Assembly: GCA_963835215.1 (NCBI GenBank)
Contig: CAWIES010000002.1
Coordinates: forward strand, 1 to 64,000
Direction of reading: 5' to 3'
Length of the DNA: 64,000 nt
DNA from: Roseiarcus sp963835215
Lineage (GTDB): Bacteria; Pseudomonadota; Alphaproteobacteria; Rhizobiales; Beijerinckiaceae
In this document: positions 57,902 through 64,000 of the stretch, one piece after another
How positions within the stretch are numbered: position 1 is the stretch's first letter
How the letters are laid out: every line of letters begins with the position of its first letter
Notes under the pieces: model-generated
The model's database searches: none
What the model saw: the letters and a program-made list of their open reading frames with translations, nothing else
Told to the model about the DNA's origin: nothing
Position numbers and translations under genes: made by a program

Positions 57902-59057
57902 ATGACGACGCTGAGAGGACGCGAAGAGATGGCGCCGATGCTCGACTTTCTTGCCAGCGGCGCCGTGCTGATCGGCTCCTTCGTCTTGCTGCTGGGCGTG
58001 GTCGTCTTCATTCACGAGTTCGGCCATTTCTTTGTCGCCCGGCTGTGCGGGGTCAAAGTCGAGGTCTTCTCGATCGGCATGGGGCCCGAACTGATCGGCC
58101 GCACCGACCGGCTCGGCGCGCGCTGGCGGCTGTCGGCGTTCCCGGTTGGCGGCTATGTGCGCTTTGCCGGCGATCGCAACGCGGCGAGCGCCAGCGACGC
58201 CGACGCGTTTGACGCGATGCCGGAAGTCCGAGCGCCGCCTGACGCTCGCCGGCCAACCGCTCGCGGCTCGCGCAGCGATCGTCGCCGCCGGCCCGCTCGC
58301 CAATCTCGCCATGGCGGTCGTCGTTCTCTCCGGCCTCGCCTATGTCTACGGCGACCGCATCCTTTCGCCGCGCGTCGATAGCGTCGTCGCCGGCAGCCCG
58401 GCCGAGCAGGCGGGCTTTGCGCCCGGCGACGTGATCGAAAGCATCAACGGGCGGACGGTTTCCAGCTTCGACGACATCGTCGACATCGTGACCTTACGCG
58501 CCGGCGAAGCGCTGAGCGTCGTCGTCGAGCGCGACGGGCGGCCGCTGACGCTGACCGCAACCCCGGCCCTGACCACCATCGATACGCCGGTTGGCCCCGA
58601 GCGCGCCGGCCGGCTCGGCATCGCCGCCTACGCGACCAGCGTGCGCCTCGTCTATCCCGGCCCGATTGGCGCCGTGCGGTCCGGCTTCGCCGATTCCTGG
58701 CGCATCGTCGCAGCGACCGGCGAGTATCTTTCGCGCGTCGTCGTTGGCCGCTCCGCCCCCGATCAGCTCTCCGGCCCGGTGCGCATCGCCAAGATGTCGG
58801 GCGCGGCCGCCGAGCTCGGCATTGGCGCCTTCATCAAGCTGGCGGCGATCCTGTCGCTGTCGCTCGGACTTATGAACCTCCTGCCCATCCCGCTGCTCGA
58901 CGGCGGACACCTGGCGTTTTACGCAATCGAAGCGGCGCGCGGGCGCCCATTGAACCGCGCTACGCAAGAGGTCGCCCTGCGCGTCGGCGCCGCGCTGGTC
59001 GTCTCGCTGATGGTGTTCGTCACCATCAACGACATCCGCAGCTTGCTGCCGGGCTGA
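57902..59057 (+). CDS. rseP: RseP-like site-2 intramembrane metalloprotease, frameshifted
   Basis: About 384 residues result after removal of an extra G at 58222/58223. The protein shows FIHEFGHFFVARLCGV (zinc HEFGH) near residue 37, a PDZ domain (about 150-235, SPAEQAGFAPGDVIESING) and the C-terminal NLLPIPLLDGGH with the third zinc ligand. RseP cleaves anti-sigma factors and signal peptides in the membrane and is essential in many bacteria, so the frame break is most likely an assembly error. The start ATG 57902 is chosen over ATG 57935, though both are plausible. The dxr and bamA genes that usually flank it are absent. Confidence 0.87.
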
Positions 59058-59103
59058 GCCGCGAAGCTAGAGCATTGCGGTGAAGTCGAATCGTCTCCGA
59101 TGT

Positions 59104-59185
59104 CATTGCGAGCAAAGCGAAGCAATCCAGACTTAGGGATTGCGGCGGTCGCTTAGTCTGGATTGCTTCGCTGTCGCTCGCAATG
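59104..59185. repeat. Palindromic intergenic repeat element
   Basis: A left arm (59104-59133, CATTGCGAGCAAAGCGAAGC and on to ACT) and a right arm (59155-59185) are inverted copies over about 30 bases with only two or three differences, around a short centre. Elements with this CATTGCGAGCGAAGCGAAGCAATCCAG-type sequence are dispersed repeats in Rhizobiales genomes. It lies after rseP and ahead of the converging modC, where it could also act as a bidirectional terminator. Confidence 0.7.
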
Positions 59186-59221
59186 ACGGCCGACAGCAGC
59201 GCGACCCAAAATCAACCCGCG

Positions 59222-60337
59222 CTAGCCAGCCTCAACGCCATCGCGCGACAGCGCGACGCTTTTGATCTGCGCATGCACGCTCGCGCCCTCGGCCAAGCCG
59301 AGCCGCTCCCACGAGCGGCGGGTGATGCGCGCGAGGATGCGATCGCCGGCGCCATCCTCGCCAAGGCCCAGCACGACGACCAGTTCGTTCGGCGCCGCCG
59401 CGTTCATCGAGACGATGCGCGCCGGCAGCACATTGAGGATCGAGCTCGGGCCGGGCGGCGCGCTGGCGATGCTGACGTCGCCGGCGACCACGCGCAGCCG
59501 GCGCCGTTCGCCGACCTCGCCGGGTCGGCCCGAGGCGATGAACGATCCGCCGCGCACTTTGACCGTCGTCAGCCCGAAGGCCACGTCGACCGCCTCGATC
59601 GTCCCCGACAGGCTGACCGCGGCGCCGCGCGCGGCGGCGAGCGGCAGCTTGGGATCGCTCTGCAACGCGGCGAGTGGTCCGGCGGCGATGACGCGGCCGT
59701 GCTCCAGCAGCACGAGATGGTCGGCCAGCCGCTCGACCTCCGCCATGTCGTGCGTGACATAGAGAGCGGGCAGCGACAGGCGATCGCGTAGCTTTTCGAG
59801 GAACGGCAGAATCTCTTCCCTTGCGGCGGCGTCGAGCGCCGCCAGCGGTTCGTCCATCAGCAAGAGCTTGGGCTGCGACAGCAGCGCGCGCCCGAGCGCG
59901 ACGCGCTGGCGTTCGCCCCCCGAGAGATCGCGCGGCGCGCGCTCAAGCAGCCGGGCGAGGCCGAAGAGTTCGACGACCTCATCCCAGCCGATCGCCGCGG
60001 CGCCCGAGCCCGCGCGTGGCGGCGCGCCGAAACGGAGATTACGCCTGACCGAAAGATGCGCGAATAGGCTCGCCTCTTGAAACACGTAGCCGAGCGGCCG
60101 GCAGTGAGTCGGCAGAAAGACGCGCTGACCATCCTGCCAGACCTCGCCGTTGACGCGGCATTGGCCGTCGCGAAATCGGTTGAGGCCGGCGATGCAGCGC
60201 AGCATGGTGGTCTTGCCCGAACCCGAGGGTCCATAGAGCGCCGTCACGCCGCGCGCCGGAGCGTCAAGCGCGACATCGAGCGCGAAGGCGCCGAGCTTGC
60301 CGGCAAAGCGCGCCTCGATGCCCGCGACTTCGCTCAT
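59222..60337 (-). CDS. modC: Molybdate ABC transporter ATP-binding protein ModC
   Basis: This 371-residue ATPase has Walker A GPSGSGKTTMLR near residue 35, signature LSGGERQRVALGRAL, Walker B LLLMDEPLAALD and switch VTHDMAEVERL. A C-terminal TOBE/Mop domain (about 290-365) binds molybdate, as in ModC. The ATG 60337 overlaps the modB stop by ATGA, which sets the start. It is the last gene of modABC on the minus strand. Confidence 0.92.
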   Translation of the reverse strand: MSEVAGIEARFAGKLGAFALDVALDAPARGVTALYGPSGSGKTTMLRCIAGLNRFRDGQCRVNGEVWQDGQRVFLPTHCRPLGYVFQEASLFAHLSVRRNLRFGAPPRAGSGAAAIGWDEVVELFGLARLLERAPRDLSGGERQRVALGRALLSQPKLLLMDEPLAALDAAAREEILPFLEKLRDRLSLPALYVTHDMAEVERLADHLVLLEHGRVIAAGPLAALQSDPKLPLAAARGAAVSLSGTIEAVDVAFGLTTVKVRGGSFIASGRPGEVGERRRLRVVAGDVSIASAPPGPSSILNVLPARIVSMNAAAPNELVVVLGLGEDGAGDRILARITRRSWERLGLAEGASVHAQIKSVALSRDGVEAG

Positions 60338-61011
60338 GGCCGACCGCGCGCGAACCGTCGCTCGATGACGATCATCGACAGGACGACGAGGAAGGCGAAG
60401 GCAAGCATGCCGCCAGCGAGCAGGTTGGCCGAGCGCCAGTCGCCGGTTTCGGCGTAATCGAAGATCGTGGTCGAGACGACATTGGTGCGCCCGGGGATCG
60501 CTCCGCCGATCATCAGCACGACACCGAACTCGCCGACCGTATGGGCGAAGCCGAGCACTGCGCCGGTCAGCAGGCCAGGGCTCGCGAGCGGCAGCGCGAC
60601 GGCGAAGAAAGCGCGCAGGGGCGAAGCGCGCAGCGTTGCGGCGACTTCGAGCGGCCGGTCGCCGACCGCGGTAAAAGCGTTGCGAATCGGCTGGACGACG
60701 AACGGTAGCGAATAGACGACCGAGCCGACGACCAGCCCGCCGAAGGTGAAGGCGAGGGTCGGCGCGCCCCACAGGCTCGCCAGCGCGCCGCCGGGACCGT
60801 GCGGGCCGAGCGCGACCAGCAGATAGAAGCCGAGCACGGTCGGCGGCAGCACGATCGGCAGCGCGACGATGGCCGCGACCGCCTCCTTCCACCAGACGCG
60901 CGAGCGCGCCAGCCACCAGGCGAGCGGCGTGCCGATCGCGAGCAGCACGAGGGTCGAGAGCGCGGCGAGTTCGATCGTCAAGACGACCGGCTGGAGAAAG
61001 TCGGCTGGCAA
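60334..61011 (-). CDS. modB: Molybdate ABC transporter permease ModB
   Basis: This 225-residue integral membrane subunit has five to six hydrophobic segments and the permease EAA-like loop RNAFTAVGDRPLEVAATLRASPLRAFFAVALP, as in ModB. The GEFGVVLMIGGAIPGRTNVVST stretch near the C-terminus is characteristic. It lies 16 bases after modA and overlaps modC. Confidence 0.92.
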   Translation of the reverse strand: MPADFLQPVVLTIELAALSTLVLLAIGTPLAWWLARSRVWWKEAVAAIVALPIVLPPTVLGFYLLVALGPHGPGGALASLWGAPTLAFTFGGLVVGSVVYSLPFVVQPIRNAFTAVGDRPLEVAATLRASPLRAFFAVALPLASPGLLTGAVLGFAHTVGEFGVVLMIGGAIPGRTNVVSTTIFDYAETGDWRSANLLAGGMLAFAFLVVLSMIVIERRFARGRP

Positions 61012-61027
61012 GCGCGGCGCCTCCGCT

Positions 61028-61775
61028 TCACTCGAGGCTGTAGCCGTAGCGCTCGATCACCGCCCGCGCTTCCGGGCCCTTCAAGAACGCGATGAAAGCC
61101 TTCGAGGCTTCGTCATCGGCGCCAGTCTTGAGCAGCACCGCATCCTGGCGGATCGGCGAATAGAGGCTCTGAGGCGGCAACCAACGCGATCCCGCCGTGA
61201 CGCCGAAAAGTTGCGACAGCGCGACGAAGCCGAGTTCGGCGTTGCCGGTGTCGACGAACTGGAACGCCTGCGCGACGCTGGCGCCCTGGACGATCTTCGG
61301 CTCGATGGCGTCATAGACGCCGAGCGCCTTCATCGCCTCGACCGCCGCCGCGCCATAGGGAGCGGACTTGGGATTGGCGATCGACAATTTGATGAAGGAA
61401 TTGGCCTTGAGCGTCGCCTCGCCTTGCGTGACGATCGAGGCTCTTGCTCCACAGCACGAGCTTGCCGATCGCATAGGTGAAGCGACTGTCGGCGACGGCG
61501 AAGCCGCCGTCGACCGCCGCCTTCGGCCGGTCGGCGTCGGCGGAGAGGAACACCTGAAACGGCGCGCCCTGACTGATCTGCGTGTAGAAGTTCCCAGATG
61601 CGCCGAAGCTTAGCAGCGCCTCGTCGCCGGTCTTCGCCTTGAACAGCGCGGCGATCTCTTTCGCCGGCCCGGTGAAATTGGCGGCGACGGCGACTTGGGT
61701 TTGGCCAGCTTCGACCGGCCCAGCCGCTACGACGAGGCCGAGGCCGACGAGCAGCCCGAACTTTCCCAACGCCAT
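61028..61775 (-). CDS. modA: Molybdate-binding periplasmic protein ModA, frameshifted
   Basis: About 248 residues result after removing one extra base at 61442. A Sec signal peptide (ALGKFGLLVGLGLVVAAGPVEA) is followed by VAVAANFTGPAKEIAALF, GASGNFYTQI and FLSADADRPKAA, the ModA substrate-site residues. After correction KLVLWSKASIVTQGEATLKA and LGFVALSQ complete the fold. The start ATG 61775 lies five residues before the hydrophobic core. The break is likely technical because modB and modC are intact. Confidence 0.88.
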
Positions 61776-62077
61776 GATCGAACTCCGCGCCTCAATGCAG
61801 TGCGTCAATCTAGAACCTGTCTCAGTGAGATGGAAACATCGTTCCTGTCGGCGATGAAATGAAACCTTCCCGTCACGCCCGGACTTGATCCGGGCGCCCA
61901 GGTGGCGAGGGTCGTGGTTAGCGGCCCGGCCGTCTCATCTTGGATACGCGGGTCAAGCCCGCGTATGACGCGACGCGAGCCACGCGATGAAGGCGGCGAC
62001 GCACGACATGACTCCTCCTCCATCTTACTGAGGTGCGCTTTAGAGCGCTGGCCGAGGCAAGTCGAAAAGCGCGGCCG
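61776..62077. repeat. Intergenic region with two inverted repeats, upstream of modA
   Basis: This is 302 bases without a gene. It contains CCCGGACTTGATCCGGGC (61877-61894 area) and a second unit GATACGCGGGTCAAGCCCGCGTATGACG (about 61940-61972), both hairpin-forming and of the dispersed CGTCATGCCCGGGCTTGACCCGGGCA type found in many Alphaproteobacteria. Also a 5-1-5 palindrome TCTCAGTGAGA lies at 61820-61830, about 45 bases before the modA start. No ModE-like site is evident. Confidence 0.5.
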
Positions 62078-62407
62078 TTAGTCGATCATGATCGGCTGGC
62101 GTTCCCAGACCAGCAGCGCGACGCAACCCTCTTCGCTGACGACCTCGTGCTCGGTGCCCGGCGCGTTGAGCGCGACGCTGCCAGCGCGCAGCAGCCCTTG
62201 CGCGTCCGACTGGCTGCCGCTGATCATGATCACCCGCTCCCAGCCGGGATGGCGATGGCGCGGCGCGCGCGCGCCCGGCCTATAGCGCAATAGCGCCGCC
62301 GCTGGCCCGCCATGGGGATCGCGATGCAACCACGCCGCCTCGATGCCTTCACGGAACGGCTCGAAGGCGAGCGCGGAAGGGTTGGTCAGCAGATCAGCGA
62401 TAATCAG
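62078..62407 (-). CDS. ChrR-like cupin domain protein, non-canonical start
   Basis: This 109-residue single-domain cupin of the ChrR anti-sigma type has AFEPFREGIEAAW near the start, then the metal motif RHRHPGWERV and GTEHEVVSEEG, with His residues in the usual places. No ATG, GTG or TTG is in frame before TTG 62329, which would delete the first quarter of the domain. A CTG at 62407, seven bases after GGAGG, restores it. Either CTG is the start or ATG has been misread. The metal-binding residues suggest a small-molecule or oxidant sensor. It is an isolated gene. Confidence 0.5.
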   Translation of the reverse strand: MIIADLLTNPSALAFEPFREGIEAAWLHRDPHGGPAAALLRYRPGARAPRHRHPGWERVIMISGSQSDAQGLLRAGSVALNAPGTEHEVVSEEGCVALLVWERQPIMID

Positions 62408-62545
62408 GGCAACGCCTCCAGGATCGCGGCGACCGGAGCGATCTAGCCGACGACGCCGTCCTGCGCCACCACCTTGTCGAGCACCGCCTGCTTGAAGGGG
62501 CGAAACTAGCCCGCCGCAGCGTCCTGGGCAAGCTGACGGCCGGGC
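62408..62545 (-). pseudogene. Possible relic of a decayed gene between cupin and ABC ATPase
   Basis: In one minus-strand frame this reads like a coding segment interrupted by two TAG codons (…QDAAAG, then FRPFKQAVLDKVVAQDGVVG, then IAPVAAILEALP), running from just after the ATPase stop. Its composition is protein-like, but I cannot assign a family. It may be a remnant of a neighbouring transporter component, or chance. Evidence is weak. Confidence 0.25.
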
Positions 62546-64000
62546 TCAGTGGCCAGCCATGGCGCGGCCGATCGCGGTGCGGTCAGCGGCGGCGGCGGTG
62601 GTTTCCAGCACGATATGGCCTTCCGAAATCACCAGCAGGCGGTCGGAAAGGTCGAGCAGCTCGTCGAGATCCTCGCTCACCAGCAGCACCGCGGCGCCGC
62701 GATTGCGGGCGGCGACGATCTGGCTGTGGATGTCGGCGACGGCGGCAAAATCGAGGCCGAAGACCGGATTGGCGGCGACCAGGATGTGCACCTCGCCGCC
62801 AAGCTCGCGAGCCAACACCGCGCGCTGGACGTTGCCGCCCGACAGGCTGGCGATCGGCGCGTCGGGCCCTGGCGTCTTCACCCGGTAGCGCACGATCAAG
62901 GCGCGCGCCGCTTCGCGCATCGCCCCGCCCGATAGCCAGAAGCCGCTGGAGATCGGCGGCTGGTCGAAATCGCGGATCGCCATGTTCTCGGCGACGCTCA
63001 TGCGCCCAACGCAAGCATTGCGCAGCGGCTCCTCGGGCAGCAGGGCGAGATGGTGGCGCTGCGTCTCGGCGCGCTTTGCCGTGTAGACTTCGCCCTCGAC
63101 CAACATCCGCCCGCCGGTCGCGTCGCGCTGGCCGGCGAGCACCTCGACGAGCTCGCTCTGGCCGTTGCCCGAGACGCCAGCGATGCCGACGATCTCGCCC
63201 CCGCGCACCGCGAGGCTGACGCCGCGCACCGCCTCGGCGCCGTCGGCGTCATCGGCCGTGAGATTCTCGACCGCGAGGCGCACCTTGCCCGGCGCGGCGT
63301 TCGATCGCTCGACCGCCGCGGCGGGGCGATCCTCGCCGATCATCATCGCCGCCATCTTGTCGACAGTGAGGTCGGCGACCTTGCCAGACCCCGCGAGACG
63401 TCCCTTGCGCAGCACCGTCACGGCGTCGGCGTAGGCGAGCACTTCGCGGAATTTATGGGTGATCATCAGCGCGGTCAGGCGCTTCGCGCGCGCCATGTCG
63501 CGCACCATCCCCAGCATCTCGTCGGCCTCTTGCGGGGTGAGGACCGAGGTCGGCTCGTCGAGAATCAGGAAGCGCGCGCCGAGGTAAAGCTGCTTGAGAA
63601 TTTCCGCCTTCTGCTTTTCGCCGGCGGCGAGGCCGTGAACCGGCGTGTCGAGCGGCACGGTGAACGGCATAGTCGCGATGAACTGCGACAGGCGCTTGCG
63701 CTCGCTGCTCCAGTCGATCACCGCCGGCGTGTCGGCGCGCGCCATGACCAGATTTTCGAGCGCCGTCATCGACGGCACCAGCGTGAAATGCTGATAGACC
63801 ATGCCAAGGCCGAGGCGCGAAGCATCGCGCGGATTGCGCACCTCCGCCTCGGCGCCGTTGAGCAGCAGCGAGCCCTGGTCGGCGCGATAGAAGCCCATGA
63901 TGCATTTGACCAGCGTCGATTTGCCGGCGCCGTTCTCGCCAAGCAGGGCGTGAACCGTTCCCGCGTCCACCCGCATCGAAACATTGTCGAGCGCGATCAG
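62546..64000 (-). CDS. BMP/nucleoside-type ABC transporter ATPase, 5' end outside window
   Basis: This duplicated ABC ATPase of the NupA/YufO (general nucleoside or simple sugar) type is truncated by the window edge; 485 residues are visible and the start is missing. The first domain has GENGAGKSTLVK and EPTSVLTPQE. The second has GVSGNGQSELVEVL, as typical for this family's degenerate site, plus LPEEPLRNACVGRMS, LSGGNVQRAVLARELGGEV and ANPVFGLDFAAVADI. It would pair with permeases and a BMP lipoprotein beyond the window. The stop at 62546-62548 is clear. Confidence 0.87.
   Translation of the reverse strand: MIALDNVSMRVDAGTVHALLGENGAGKSTLVKCIMGFYRADQGSLLLNGAEAEVRNPRDASRLGLGMVYQHFTLVPSMTALENLVMARADTPAVIDWSSERKRLSQFIATMPFTVPLDTPVHGLAAGEKQKAEILKQLYLGARFLILDEPTSVLTPQEADEMLGMVRDMARAKRLTALMITHKFREVLAYADAVTVLRKGRLAGSGKVADLTVDKMAAMMIGEDRPAAAVERSNAAPGKVRLAVENLTADDADGAEAVRGVSLAVRGGEIVGIAGVSGNGQSELVEVLAGQRDATGGRMLVEGEVYTAKRAETQRHHLALLPEEPLRNACVGRMSVAENMAIRDFDQPPISSGFWLSGGAMREAARALIVRYRVKTPGPDAPIASLSGGNVQRAVLARELGGEVHILVAANPVFGLDFAAVADIHSQIVAARNRGAAVLLVSEDLDELLDLSDRLLVISEGHIVLETTAAAADRTAIGRAMAGH

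Noticed and set aside
61776..61860. A ModE-binding site upstream of modA
   Set aside because: The region has no inverted ATATA-type box; the short TCTCAGTGAGA palindrome does not fit ModE.

Overview
The window comes from a GC-rich alphaproteobacterium, most likely of the Hyphomicrobiales (Rhizobiales) and possibly near Beijerinckiaceae or Methylocystaceae. The evidence is the rRNA operon order 16S-tRNA-Ile-tRNA-Ala-23S-5S-tRNA-fMet, a 16S 3' end CCTCCTTTCT, dense GC-rich codons and many four-base ATGA gene overlaps. Genus cannot be fixed by eye.

Layout. (1) 29-5697, minus strand: a complete rRNA operon, with a leader up to about 6180. (2) 6384-16132: an AraC-type regulator divergent from an operon holding two vanillin/salicylaldehyde-type aldehyde dehydrogenases, a five-gene branched-chain-amino-acid-type ABC transporter and a coniferyl-alcohol-dehydrogenase-like SDR. 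It looks like uptake and side-chain oxidation of lignin-derived phenylpropanoids or benzaldehydes. (3) 16249-24659: a LysR regulator, a shikimate/quinate dehydrogenase, a second complete ABC transporter and a two-domain 3-dehydroshikimate dehydratase. This would import shikimate or quinate and convert it to protocatechuate, the same intermediate the first block would feed. (4) 24792-30950: a PDZ protein with a lost protease triad, a glycosyltransferase, two PAP2 phosphatases, a HAD hydrolase, an MBL/beta-CASP protein and a small secreted protein. (5) 31029-54561, minus strand: a roughly 20-gene exopolysaccharide cluster (WcaJ-type initiator, Wza, Wzc, NusG/RfaH-like antiterminator, WecB-WecG-WecC, Wzx, glycosyltransferases, methyltransferases, Wzy, bi-domain oxidoreductase, heparinase-like lyase), followed on the plus strand by a phosphatase and an O-antigen-ligase-like protein. 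(6) 56889-64000: an SRPBCC/ArsR pair with a palindromic operator, RseP, modABC, a ChrR-like cupin and a truncated BMP/nucleoside-type ABC ATPase.

The most interesting signal is at 47181-47192. The minus strand carries GGCGGTAGCGTG, identical to the core of the E. coli ops element that recruits RfaH. It lies just after the gene for a NusG/RfaH-like protein, directly behind a strong hairpin and ahead of wecB. This suggests an intra-operon, self-encoded antitermination switch for the exopolysaccharide cluster.

A caution for readers: about 20 single-base indels break otherwise well conserved genes, mostly extra G or C, and most lie in 7.8-15.6 kb. They restore full-length families when corrected and also hit RseP, so they look like assembly errors. 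Broken genes are annotated here across their full reconstructed span.
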